From NCBI RefSeq assembly GCF_000720115.1, contig NZ_JOIR01000009.1, forward strand, positions 118,203 through 182,202: 64,000 bases of DNA. Reading direction: 5' to 3'. The position numbers were made by a program, and so were the translations under genes. Under the pieces are notes generated by a model. That model had not been told where the DNA came from. It worked only from the letters and a program-made list of their open reading frames with translations, and did no database searches. Shown here in pieces: positions 42,570-50,416 of this stretch (its first letter is position 1; each line of letters begins with the position of its first letter). Source of the DNA: Streptomyces sp. NRRL F-2580 (GTDB taxonomy: Bacteria > Actinomycetota > Actinomycetes > Streptomycetales > Streptomycetaceae).

Positions 42570-43328
42570 TCAGGCGGCGAGGCCGAGGGCCGCCATCCGC
42601 TTGGTGTGCGCCTTGGTGATCCGGGTGAACATCTCGCCGACGGCCGCCAGGTCGAAACCGGCCGCCATTCCGTCGACGCCGCCGACCAGCATGGTCGAGA
42701 GGGCGTCACGCTCGGCGACCACGCGCTGCGCCTGCGAGAGGGCCTCGCCCATCAGCCGGCGGGCCCACAGCGCGAGCCGGCCGCCGCAGCGCGGGTCCGC
42801 CTCGATCGCGGCGCGCACCTTCTCGACGGCGAAGTTGCCGTGGCCGGTGTCGTCGAGCACGCCGAGCACGAGCGCGCGGGTGTCGGTGTCCAGGTGGGAG
42901 GCGACCTCGCGGTAGAAGTCGCTGGCGATGGAGTCGCCGACGTACGCCTTGACCAGGCCCTCCAGCCAGTCCGAGGGAGCGGTCTGGCGGTGGAAGTCGT
43001 CGACGCCCTTGGCGAAGGGCTGCATGGCGGCGGTGGGCTCGACCTCGATGGCCGTGAGCCGGTCCCGCAGGCGCTCGAAGTGGTGGAACTCGGCGGATGC
43101 CATCGCGGCGAGCTCGGCCTTGTCGTCCAGGGTGGGCGCGAGCTTCGCGTCCTCCGCGAGGCGCTCGAAGGCCGCGAGCTCTCCGTACGCGAGCGCGCCG
43201 AGCAGGTCCACGACGGCGGCCCGGTACTGCGGCGAGGCAGAGGCGGTCGCCCAGTCCTGGGAAGCGATGCCGACGGCTTCGTCGGGTGCGCTGTCGTCGG
43301 CGGGCGAGGCGTTTTCTACGGTCGACAT
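42570..43328 (-). CDS. Ferritin-like fold protein
   Basis: A 252-aa protein from ATG 43328. It is almost all helical, with a four-helix bundle and carboxylate/histidine residues at bundle positions: 'ALAYGELAAFERLAED', 'ASAEFHHFERLRDRL' (E-x2-H), 'YVGDSIASDFYREVASHL' and 'VLDDTGHGNFAVEKV'. This fits the actinobacterial ferritin-like (MiaE-like) family, whose Rv3210c relative lies beside rhlE, as here. A di-iron or oxidative role is plausible but not shown. It is divergent from the DEAD-box helicase gene. Confidence 0.85.
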   Translation of the reverse strand: MSTVENASPADDSAPDEAVGIASQDWATASASPQYRAAVVDLLGALAYGELAAFERLAEDAKLAPTLDDKAELAAMASAEFHHFERLRDRLTAIEVEPTAAMQPFAKGVDDFHRQTAPSDWLEGLVKAYVGDSIASDFYREVASHLDTDTRALVLGVLDDTGHGNFAVEKVRAAIEADPRCGGRLALWARRLMGEALSQAQRVVAERDALSTMLVGGVDGMAAGFDLAAVGEMFTRITKAHTKRMAALGLAA

Positions 43329-43709
43329 GCTCCGCACAATAGCCCGCCGAATGGCCCTCCAAGGCACCACACCGGTTGACCGCCCGTCCAGCTAAACGCG
43401 TCTACCCGGTGAATTCACCCGACACACCTGCGCGATTCCGGGGTACAGTGGTAAAGCGCCTGCCGGATACTCGGCGGGCCATCCGAATGAGGATGCCCGG
43501 TCGGTGGCCCGATCGGCTCCAACCGACCGCCCTCGGTGTGGTGCGTACGTTCATGCGTACCGCCTCCCACGAGGGGCCCCCTCAGCGGCAGATGCGCCTG
43601 AGCGAAGGCTAGTGGTCCCGCGCAGCTTCGTACGTAGCAGTACTGCAAGCACGGCACGGTACGACCCCCCTCGCCGCCTCGCGCCGCGTCTCACAGAAGA
43701 GGCAGCACC
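43329..43709 (+). other. Long leader/intergenic region of DEAD-box helicase gene
   Basis: 381 bp between the divergent ferritin-like and helicase genes with no convincing gene. A TTGACC hexamer (43376-43381) and 'TACAGT' (43444-43449) are weak promoter elements at unsuited spacing. A short frame ends at 43612 and the helicase frame has a TAG at 43635, so a leader peptide is possible but unproven. GC-rich inverted segments suggest a structured 5' end. Confidence 0.4.
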
Positions 43710-45827
43710 CTGACTACGTTCCGAGACCTCGGGATCCTTCCCGAAACCGCCGAAGCCCTTGAGGCCGTCGGCATCGTGTCCCCCTTCCCGATCCAGGAGA
43801 TGACCCTCCCCGTCGCCCTTTCCGGCACGGACGTCATCGGCCAGGCCAAGACCGGAACCGGCAAGACGCTCGGTTTCGGCCTTCCCCTGCTGGAGCGGGT
43901 CACCGTCCCCGCGGACGTCGAGGCGGGCCGGGCCACGCCCGGGCAGCTGACCGACGCCCCGCAGGCCCTCGTGGTGGTTCCGACCCGCGAGCTGTGCACC
44001 CAGGTCACCAACGACCTCCTGACCGCGGGCAAGGTCCGCAACGTCCGTGTGCTCGCCATATACGGCGGCCGCGCGTACGAGCCCCAGGTCGAGGCGCTCA
44101 AGAAGGGCGTCGACATCATCGTCGGCACCCCGGGCCGCCTGCTCGACCTGGCCGGCCAGAAGAAGCTCGACCTCTCGCACGTCCGGGCCCTCGTCCTGGA
44201 CGAGGCCGACGAGATGCTCGACCTGGGCTTCCTGCCCGACGTCGAGAAGATCATGAACTACCTGCCGGCGAAGCGCCAGACGATGCTGTTCTCGGCGACC
44301 ATGCCGGGCGCGGTCATCGGCCTCGCCCGCCGGTACATGACGCAGCCGACACACATCCGCGCCACCTCGCCCGAGGGCGAGGGCGTGACCGTCGCCAACA
44401 TCAAGCAGCACGTCTTCCGCGCGCACAACATGGACAAGCCGGAGCTGGTCTCCCGCATCCTCCAGGCCGAGGGCCGTGGCCTGGCCATGATCTTCTGCCG
44501 TACCAAGCGCACGGCGGCCGACATCGCCGAGCAGCTGGAGAAGCGCGGCTTCGCCTCGGGCGCCGTCCACGGCGACCTGGGCCAGGGTGCGCGCGAGCAG
44601 GCGCTGCGCGCGTTCCGCAACGGCAAGGTCGACGTGCTGGTGTGCACCGACGTCGCCGCGCGCGGCATCGACGTCGAGGGCGTGACCCACGTCATCAACT
44701 ACCAGACGCCCGAGGACGAGAAGACCTTCCTGCACCGCGTGGGCCGCACCGGCCGCGCGGGCAACAAGGGCATCGCCGTCACCCTGGTCGACTGGGACGA
44801 CATCCCGCGCTGGCAGCTGATCAACAAGGCGCTGGAGCTGGACTTCCACGACCCGGTGGAGACGTACTCCACGTCCCCGCACCTGTTCGAGCAGATGAAC
44901 ATCCCGGCCGGCACCAAGGGCATCCTGCCGCGCGCCGAGCGCACGCGGGCCGGCCTGAAGGCCGAGAACCTGGAAGACCTGGGCGAGACCGGCGGCCGCG
45001 GTGGCCGTGGCGGGCGCTCCGGTCCGGCCGCTGCCGCCGTGGTGACCGAGGAGCGCCCCGCGCGCACCCGTACGCCGCGTCAGCGCCGCCGCACCCGTGG
45101 TGGTGCGGAGCCGGCCGAGGGCGCCGAGGCCGCCGCCGTCACCCCCGTGGTGGACGCGCCGGCCGCTCCGGCCGCCGACGAGCCGCGCCGGCCGCGCCGC
45201 CGCCGCACCCGTGTGGGCGCGGTGCCGGCCCAGGCCGTGGAGGCCGCTCAGGCCGTGGAGACCGCTCAGGTCGTGGAGGCCGCCCCGGCCTCCGTGGTCG
45301 AGGCTCCCGTGGCCGCGGTGACCCCGGTCGTCGAGGAGGCCCCGGCCCAGCCGCGGCGCGCCCGCACCCGCAAGGTCGTGGAGAGCGCACCGGAGCCGGA
45401 CTTCCAGACGGCCGCGCCCGTCGAGCCCGCGCCCGTCCGGGCGCGCCGCCCGCGCAAGATCGTGGCGAGCGCCCCCGAGCCGGACTTCCAGATGGCCCCG
45501 CCCGTCGAGCCGGTCAAGGCGCGGCGCACCCGCAAGGTCGCGGCCGCCCCGGTGACCCCGGTCGCCGAGGCCGCCGTCGTGGCCGAGGAGGCGCCGGTCA
45601 AGCCGAAGCGCACCCGGACCCGCAAGGTCGCGGAGGCGGCTCCGGTCGCCGCCGAGGCCGGCGCGGTGGCCGTGGCGGAGGAGGCTCCGGCCAAGCCGAA
45701 GCGGACCCGTACGCGCAAGGTCGCCGAGGCCGCTCCGGTCGCCGAGGCCGCCGCCGTGGCCGAGGAGGCGCCGGTCAAGCCGAAGCGCACCCGGACCCGC
45801 AAGGTCGCGGCCGCCCCGGAGGCGTAA
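43710..45827 (+). CDS. DEAD-box RNA helicase with Lys/Arg/Ala repeat tail; CTG start inferred
   Basis: A 705-aa protein if CTG 43710 is the start. No ATG, GTG or TTG occurs between the in-frame TAG (43635) and GTG 43776, and starting at 43776 would cut off the conserved Q-motif phenylalanine and glycine ('FRDLGIL', residues 4-10). AGAGG stands seven bases before the CTG. Helicase motifs: 'AKTGTGKT' (46-53), 'PTRELCTQV', 'GTPGRLLD', 'DEADEML', 'SATMPG', 'CTDVAARGIDV' and 'HRVGRTGRAG'. From about 430 the tail is low complexity with three repeats of 'PKRTRTRKV' plus Ala/Val/Glu. Likely an RhlE/CsdA-type RNA remodeller for ribosomes or mRNA decay. Confidence 0.9.
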   Translation: MTTFRDLGILPETAEALEAVGIVSPFPIQEMTLPVALSGTDVIGQAKTGTGKTLGFGLPLLERVTVPADVEAGRATPGQLTDAPQALVVVPTRELCTQVTNDLLTAGKVRNVRVLAIYGGRAYEPQVEALKKGVDIIVGTPGRLLDLAGQKKLDLSHVRALVLDEADEMLDLGFLPDVEKIMNYLPAKRQTMLFSATMPGAVIGLARRYMTQPTHIRATSPEGEGVTVANIKQHVFRAHNMDKPELVSRILQAEGRGLAMIFCRTKRTAADIAEQLEKRGFASGAVHGDLGQGAREQALRAFRNGKVDVLVCTDVAARGIDVEGVTHVINYQTPEDEKTFLHRVGRTGRAGNKGIAVTLVDWDDIPRWQLINKALELDFHDPVETYSTSPHLFEQMNIPAGTKGILPRAERTRAGLKAENLEDLGETGGRGGRGGRSGPAAAAVVTEERPARTRTPRQRRRTRGGAEPAEGAEAAAVTPVVDAPAAPAADEPRRPRRRRTRVGAVPAQAVEAAQAVETAQVVEAAPASVVEAPVAAVTPVVEEAPAQPRRARTRKVVESAPEPDFQTAAPVEPAPVRARRPRKIVASAPEPDFQMAPPVEPVKARRTRKVAAAPVTPVAEAAVVAEEAPVKPKRTRTRKVAEAAPVAAEAGAVAVAEEAPAKPKRTRTRKVAEAAPVAEAAAVAEEAPVKPKRTRTRKVAAAPEA
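45590..45815 (+). repeat. In-frame tandem repeats in helicase tail
   Basis: Three copies of a roughly 85-100-bp unit encode 'EEAPVKPKRTRTRKVAEAAP'-type modules (starting near 45592, 45678 and 45762). The DNA copies are close enough to recombine, so tail length probably varies. Confidence 0.75.
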
Positions 45828-45843
45828 GCACCCGAGCACCGCA

Positions 45844-45885
45844 CCGACGGCCCCGTCCCCCTTCCGAGGGGGCCGGGGCCGTCGG
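45844..45885. terminator. Terminator after helicase gene
   Basis: CCGACGGCCCCGTCCCCC and its near-complement GGGGGCCGGGGCCGTCGG around TTCCGA, 17 bp past the helicase stop. Confidence 0.85.
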
Positions 45886-45947
45886 CGTACCCGGGGTCGC
45901 CCGGGGGAGGCTGCGCCCGGAATCTACGGGCCGGTAACCTCTGGCGC

Positions 45948-46802
45948 ATGAGCAAGCCGCCGCGCCTGACCCTGCCCTCCGCCGCCCGCGCGTACCTCCT
46001 CACCACCGATCGCGGCGCCTTCGCCGTACACGAAGCCGGTGAGCCCGTCCGCGGCACCGCCCTGCTGGTCCCCGGTTTCACGGGCAGCAAGGAGGACTTC
46101 ATCGGCCTCCTGGAGCCGCTGGCCGCGGCCGGATACCGGGTGGTCGCCGTCGACGGACGCGGCCAGTACGAGAGCCCGGGTCCGCGCGAGGAGGCGCCGT
46201 ACGCCCTGGAGGAGCTGGCGCAGGACGTGCTCGCGCAGGCCCGCGCCCTGGGTTCGGACCGCGTGCACCTGGTCGGGCACTCGCTCGGCGGGCTGATCTC
46301 GCGCGCCGCGGTGCTCCGCGACCCCGCGCCCTTCGCCTCGCTCACCCTGCTGAGCAGCGGCCCCGCCGCGATCACCGAGGAGCAGCAGGCGCGTACGAAG
46401 CTGCTGGTGGCGGCGTTGGAGGCGATGGGTGGCGACATGCCGGCCATCTGGGCGGCGATGCGCGCCCACGACCCGCAGGACGCGGCCGCGGACTCCGCCG
46501 AGCTGGCGGAGTTCCTGCGGGGGCGGTGGGTGGCGACCGTTCCCGAGCAGTTGATCGTCACGGGCCGGGTGCTGATCTCCGAGCCCGACCGGGTGGCGGA
46601 GCTGAGCCGGACCGGGCTGCCGAAGCTGGTCCTGTCGGGGGCCGTCGACGACGCGTGGCCGGTCCCGCTGCTGGACGAGATGGCCCGGCGCCTGGGCGCC
46701 GAGCGGGTGGTCGTCCCCGGGACGGGGCACTCGCCGAACGCCGAGGATCCGGCCGTCACGGCCGCCGCGCTGGCCGCCTTCTGGGACACCTGCACCGGCT
46801 AG
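45948..46802 (+). CDS. Alpha/beta hydrolase
   Basis: A 284-aa protein from ATG 45948. It has 'LLVPGFTGSKEDFIGLLEPL' (oxyanion region), 'VVAVDGRGQYES', nucleophile elbow 'LVGHSLGGLIS', acid 'LSGAVDDAWPVPL' and histidine in 'PGTGHSPNAED'. Haloperoxidase/esterase-like alpha/beta hydrolases fit; no substrate can be named. It has no signal peptide. Stand-alone gene between two terminator-bounded units. Confidence 0.9.
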   Translation: MSKPPRLTLPSAARAYLLTTDRGAFAVHEAGEPVRGTALLVPGFTGSKEDFIGLLEPLAAAGYRVVAVDGRGQYESPGPREEAPYALEELAQDVLAQARALGSDRVHLVGHSLGGLISRAAVLRDPAPFASLTLLSSGPAAITEEQQARTKLLVAALEAMGGDMPAIWAAMRAHDPQDAAADSAELAEFLRGRWVATVPEQLIVTGRVLISEPDRVAELSRTGLPKLVLSGAVDDAWPVPLLDEMARRLGAERVVVPGTGHSPNAEDPAVTAAALAAFWDTCTG

Positions 46803-46826
46803 TACTTAGCCAGTGAAAAAATTTCC

Positions 46827-46857
46827 TTAGCGTAGGGAATGATTGCGGCCTACACTT
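46827..46857 (+). promoter_or_regulatory. AT-rich promoter for 50-aa gene
   Basis: An unusually AT-rich stretch (about 46800-46860). TTAGCG and TACACT are separated by 18 bp and would fit a housekeeping promoter for the microprotein gene downstream. Confidence 0.4.
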
Positions 46858-46902
46858 CGTTGAACCCTCTGCAAGGAGAACACTGACGAAGGGAGAAGCC
46901 CC

Positions 46903-47055
46903 ATGCGCTTCGAGATTCTGCGCCTGGACGACGTCGACGGATCCGCCGTGGACAGCACCGTCGTGGACGCGGCCTCCGTCAACCGGATCGTGCAGCAGGC
47001 CGCAGCCGTCGGCCAGCGCATTCTGATCCGACCGGCCGAGAGCGCGTCCATCTGA
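46903..47055 (+). CDS. 50-aa conserved-looking microprotein
   Basis: A 50-aa protein from ATG 46903 with GAAGGGAGA eight bases upstream, flanked by an AT-rich promoter-like region and a terminator hairpin, which together argue that it is a real gene. The sequence begins 'MRFEILRLDDVDGSAVDSTV' and ends 'RILIRPAESASI'; it has no cysteine, membrane segment or signal peptide and a predicted beta-strand/helix mix. No family was recognised from memory. Function unknown. Confidence 0.75.
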   Translation: MRFEILRLDDVDGSAVDSTVVDAASVNRIVQQAAAVGQRILIRPAESASI

Positions 47056-47075
47056 CGCCCGCACGAAACCGTTCG

Positions 47076-47104
47076 CGCCCCCGCACCGATCCGGTGCGGG
47101 GGCG
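47076..47104. terminator. Bidirectional terminator
   Basis: CGCCCCCGCACCG and CGGTGCGGGGGCG around ATC, between the microprotein gene and the convergent marC gene. Confidence 0.85.
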
Positions 47105-47127
47105 TTCGCATGCGCGGGGCCGTCGGG

Positions 47128-47733
47128 TCAGGCGCCCCGTACGACCTGGAGCACGCCGTTGATGATCTGCTGGACGGCGATCGCCGAGAGCATCATGCCG
47201 GCGAGCCGCGTCACGAGGACGACGCCGCCGTCCTTGATGACCCGGATGATCACCAGCGAGTAGCGCATGGTGATCCACAGCACGACGTGCATGGCGATGA
47301 TCGCGGCCCAGACGGAGACCTGGCCGACGGCCCCGTCCGCCTTCTGCACGGCCAGGATCACCGACACGATCGCACCGGGCCCGGCGAGCAGCGGCATGCC
47401 CAGCGGCACCAGGGCCACGTTCACGTCCTTGGTCTGCTTCGGCTCGTCGGTCTTGCCGGTGAGCAGGTCCAAGGCGATGAGCAGGAGCAGCAGACCACCG
47501 GCGATCATCAGCGCCGGGACGGAGACGTGCAGGTAGTCCAGGATCTGCTGACCGCAGATGCCGAAGACGGCGATGACACCGAAGGCCACGCACACGGCCT
47601 GCCAGGCCATCCGGCGCTGCACCTTGACGGGGCGGCCGGAGGTCAGGGCGAGGAAGATCGGCGTGATCCCCGGGGGGTCCATAATCACAAAAAGCGTGAG
47701 AAAAAGGGATCCGAAGACGGCGAAATCAAACAC
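47128..47733 (-). CDS. MarC-family integral membrane protein
   Basis: A 201-aa protein from GTG 47733 with six membrane segments and MarC hallmarks: 'FVIMDPPGITPIFLALT' at the start, 'AGGLLLLLIALDLL' in the middle, and 'PLGMPLLAGPGAI' in the centre. MarC proteins were once tied to multiple antibiotic resistance, now considered transporters of unclear substrate (NAAT family). It is convergent with the microprotein gene and lies 73 bp after the PHP gene on the same strand. Confidence 0.92.
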   Translation of the reverse strand: MFDFAVFGSLFLTLFVIMDPPGITPIFLALTSGRPVKVQRRMAWQAVCVAFGVIAVFGICGQQILDYLHVSVPALMIAGGLLLLLIALDLLTGKTDEPKQTKDVNVALVPLGMPLLAGPGAIVSVILAVQKADGAVGQVSVWAAIIAMHVVLWITMRYSLVIIRVIKDGGVVLVTRLAGMMLSAIAVQQIINGVLQVVRGA

Positions 47734-47806
47734 AGTGATGCCTTGCAGGAGAGAGGGGTGTCGCGAAGAAAGGCGGGGACGGGTGGAGCGGGCCGGGAGG
47801 GGCCGG

Positions 47807-48670
47807 TCAGCGCTCGCGTCCGCCGGCGCCGGGCACGGGGAAGGCCCCGGTCGCGCGGCGCGTGATCTCGCCGTAGATCTCGGGGTCGGTCGTGCACTCC
47901 CCGAGGCGGCAGGTCTTGCGGCTGCCGTGGTAGTCGCTGGACCCGGTGGCCAGCAGGCCGAGGTCGGCCGCCAGGCCGCGCAGCCGCGCGCGGGTGCCGG
48001 CGTCGTGGTCCATGTGGTCCACCTCGATGCCGTCCAGGCCCGCGGCCGCCAGCTCGGCTATCGCGGACTCGGGCACGCAGCGGCCGCGCTTGACGGCGGC
48101 GGGGTGCGCGAAGACGGTGACGCCGCCGGCCGCCTTGACCAGGCGGATGGCGTCGAAGGGGTCAAGCTCGTGCTTCTCGGCGTAGGCGCGGCCGCCGTCG
48201 GCGAGCCAGTCGGGCGTGAAGGCGTCCGAGACGGTGGGCACGACACCCAGCTCGACCAGGGCGGTGGCGACGTGCGGCCGCCCGACCGAGCCCTCCCCGG
48301 CGATCCGCGCCACCTGCTCCCAGGTGACGTCGACGCCGAGCGCCCGCAGCTTGTCGACCATGGTCCGGGCGCGGGGGGTGCGGTCATCCCTGACGAGCTC
48401 CCGCTCGCGGGCCAGCTCGGGCTCCTCGGGATCGAAGAGGTACGCGAGCATGTGCACGCCGATCCCGTCGAGCCGGCAGGACAGCTCGGCCCCGGTCACG
48501 AGGGTCAGTCCGGCGGGAAGGGCCGCGAGGGCCTCCCCGTATCCGCCCACGGTGTCGTGGTCGGTCAGCGCGACCACGTCCAGCCCCGCGGCGGCGGCAT
48601 TGCGCACCAGCTCGGCGGGGGTGTCCGTACCGTCGGACGCCGTGGAGTGGGCGTGCAGGTCGATGCGCAC
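47807..48670 (-). CDS. PHP-domain phosphoesterase
   Basis: A 287-aa protein from GTG 48670. PHP metal motifs: 'DLHAHSTASDG' (motif I), 'VALTDHDTV' (II), 'GAELSC' (III), 'VFAHP' (IV) and C-terminal 'GSSDYHG' (DxH). These bind three metals. Close relatives are 3',5'-nucleoside bisphosphate phosphatases (RNase AM/TrpH type), which is the likely activity. No polymerase is attached. Confidence 0.93.
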   Translation of the reverse strand: MRIDLHAHSTASDGTDTPAELVRNAAAAGLDVVALTDHDTVGGYGEALAALPAGLTLVTGAELSCRLDGIGVHMLAYLFDPEEPELARERELVRDDRTPRARTMVDKLRALGVDVTWEQVARIAGEGSVGRPHVATALVELGVVPTVSDAFTPDWLADGGRAYAEKHELDPFDAIRLVKAAGGVTVFAHPAAVKRGRCVPESAIAELAAAGLDGIEVDHMDHDAGTRARLRGLAADLGLLATGSSDYHGSRKTCRLGECTTDPEIYGEITRRATGAFPVPGAGGRER

Positions 48671-48752
48671 AGCCGAGCTCCAGAGGTCGTACGGACAGGT
48701 GGGGGACGCTCCAGGATAACCGGGCGGAAGGGGCGCCCCTCCCCGGAGGGAT

Positions 48753-49397
48753 CTACGCCGGGCCCAGGATGCGCGGGCTCAGGGCCCCGCAAGGAAGGAG
48801 CTCGACCTCCGCTCCCGCGTCGCGGAGGTCGGTGAGGACGAGCTCGTCGTACATGAGGAGGCCGGACTGCTCCGGCCAGACGATGGCCCAGAGCCACAGG
48901 CCCCTCGCCTCCCCCGCGAAGACGGCCCGGTCGTCCGGGGCTCCGTTCAGGTGCCACAGCGGGGTCGGGCGGCCCGCGGCGACGACCTTGGTGTGCGGCT
49001 GCGACGAGACGTCGATGTGGGAGCCGGGGTCGGGTCCGTCGATGCCCGCGTACCGCGCACCGAGTCCGACGCCCAGTTCCTCGGCGACGAGCACCAGCTC
49101 GCCGATGCCGCCCAGCGGGCCGGGGCCCGAACAGGCCACGGCCGTCGCCCGGCCGCCGCTGCGGTCGTCACCGGCGGACGCGATCCCGGTGAACAGCCAT
49201 CCCACCGGCAGCGGCCACGGCATCCACACCGGCACCCGGGACCGGTGCACCACCACGCCCAGGCCTTCGACACTGGGCGGGATGACGGGTTGGAGGGGGT
49301 GGACGGCGCCGTGCAGCGCACAATGCCAGGAGTCGGAGAAGAGTCCGGGCGCCCTGACCCGGCCACCGCACTTCGGGCAACTTGGTTCACCCCTCAT
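48753..49397 (-). CDS. DUF6758-like protein with N-terminal zinc motif
   Basis: A 214-aa protein from ATG 49397 starting MRGEPSCPKCGGRVRAPG, with 'CPKCG' and 'CALHG' forming a possible zinc site. The middle contains Trp-rich segments ('VWMPWPLPVGWLFTGI', 'LWLWAIVWPEQ') and the end is 'LLPCGALSPRILGPA'. It resembles the Streptomyces family catalogued as DUF6758 (from memory). No enzyme motif is seen. It is followed by the PHP gene and preceded by the SUFU-like gene, all on one strand. Confidence 0.75.
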   Translation of the reverse strand: MRGEPSCPKCGGRVRAPGLFSDSWHCALHGAVHPLQPVIPPSVEGLGVVVHRSRVPVWMPWPLPVGWLFTGIASAGDDRSGGRATAVACSGPGPLGGIGELVLVAEELGVGLGARYAGIDGPDPGSHIDVSSQPHTKVVAAGRPTPLWHLNGAPDDRAVFAGEARGLWLWAIVWPEQSGLLMYDELVLTDLRDAGAEVELLPCGALSPRILGPA

Positions 49398-49457
49398 AGG
49401 AAGCCACGCTCCTCCCCGCCCGGCCGCCAGTCAAGGCGCGGTCACCCGTCCGGGCCG

Positions 49458-50042
49458 TCAGTCCAGCGCGACGGCGGTACGCAAAGGGTCCCTCAGGTCC
49501 GTCCCGCGCGCGAGCCAGCGTTCCTGGAGGGCGGCCGCCCCGTGGACCCGTTTCCACGCGGCCTCGTTCGCCGTCATGGGGAGCAGGGGCAGGAACTGCA
49601 CGGGATCCATGGGCTCGTCGAGCTCAAGGTCCTCCACCAGACCGCCGGGTTCCGCCACGAGGACGGAGCTGAAGGGGGCCCCGTCCCAGAGCGGATCGCC
49701 CACGTCCAGCGAGGCCCCGGGAGCCACGACGAGCCCCTCGACCTGCGGGGACGCGGCCAGCACCGCGAGCGGCCTGAGCAGTTTGTCGGTGGGCGCCAGT
49801 CCTGCCCGTACGGTCAGCACGAGCTCGGCGCGCGGGCCCCGTACGGGGTCGGCGACCACGGCGGTCGGATCGGTCATCGGGTGCGCGGACATCCCGAGGG
49901 TCGCGTACCGCACGAGGTCGCCCTCGGCGAAACGGAGTACCTCGATGCGGTCGGTGCCCAGGAAGGTGACGGCGGCGCGGGCGTCGGGTTCACCGAACGC
50001 GGTGCGCAGCCGGGCCTCGACGAGGGCCAGAATTTCTGCCAT
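49458..50042 (-). CDS. Suppressor-of-fused-like domain protein
   Basis: A 194-aa protein from ATG 50042. The SUFU-like order is seen: 'VLRFAEGDLVRYATLGMSAH' near residue 35-55, 'ELVLTVRAG' near 75, 'LRPLAVLAASPQVEGLVVAPG' (in part), then 'FLPLLPMTANEAAWKR' towards the end. Bacterial SUFU-fold proteins often act as immunity proteins or scaffolds; here no toxin gene is adjacent, so the role is open. It is divergent from the corA leader. Confidence 0.8.
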   Translation of the reverse strand: MAEILALVEARLRTAFGEPDARAAVTFLGTDRIEVLRFAEGDLVRYATLGMSAHPMTDPTAVVADPVRGPRAELVLTVRAGLAPTDKLLRPLAVLAASPQVEGLVVAPGASLDVGDPLWDGAPFSSVLVAEPGGLVEDLELDEPMDPVQFLPLLPMTANEAAWKRVHGAAALQERWLARGTDLRDPLRTAVALD

Positions 50043-50416
50043 GGAGCGAGCATAGAACTCGTATCAGGCGGGTAAAGGGCGGGTCTTGACCATCCGTCGG
50101 CTGATAGTGTTGACAGCTGTTCGGGGCCGCATGCCGAAGCATGCCTGGCATCCCGGAGACAGGACCTCCCCCACGGGGGACCGGCCGGAGGAGGTGGGGC
50201 TGCAGTGGATCGAAGTCGATCGTGCAGTACCAATCGCTCTTCCGCATCTGTGACGGACGCCTCCCGCTCCGTTTGATCTCCTGATCAGTAGAAGAGCGAC
50301 GGCAGAACTTTGTCCTCCCGTCCTGTTCCCTCCCCCGAGCCCGGGCGTGCCCGCCCGCGGTCGTGGAGGGTCTCCCACCCGTACGGTCCGCAGCCGTGCG
50401 TGCGAAGGAGCCTGCC
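50043..50416 (+). other. Structured 5' leader/intergenic region upstream of corA
   Basis: 374 bp without a convincing gene but rich in stem-loops: (1) 50117-50162, CTGT/ACAG closing a stem with a perfect GCATGC-CGAA-GCATGC hairpin inside; (2) about 50164-50197, a CCTCC/GGAGG stem; (3) about 50200-50228, CTGCA/TGCAG around GATCGA/TCGATC; (4) 50234-50299, a 9-bp TCGCTCTTC/GAAGAGCGA long-range stem. No match to the M-box, ydaO, fluoride or ykkC consensus that I recall. A Mg-responsive or other RNA element is possible. Confidence 0.5.

Noticed and set aside
43551..45839. Long minus-strand open frame (762 codons) over the helicase
   Set aside because: Mirror frame of the DEAD-box gene; Asp/Gly/Leu/Arg-biased with no motif and no ribosome site.
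49458..50042. SUFU-like protein as immunity partner of a toxin
   Set aside because: No polymorphic toxin or secretion gene is adjacent, so the immunity role is not supported.
50043..50416. Known magnesium riboswitch (M-box) or c-di-AMP/guanidine/fluoride switch
   Set aside because: None of the conserved sequence blocks I know for these classes is present; recorded only as an unassigned structured leader.
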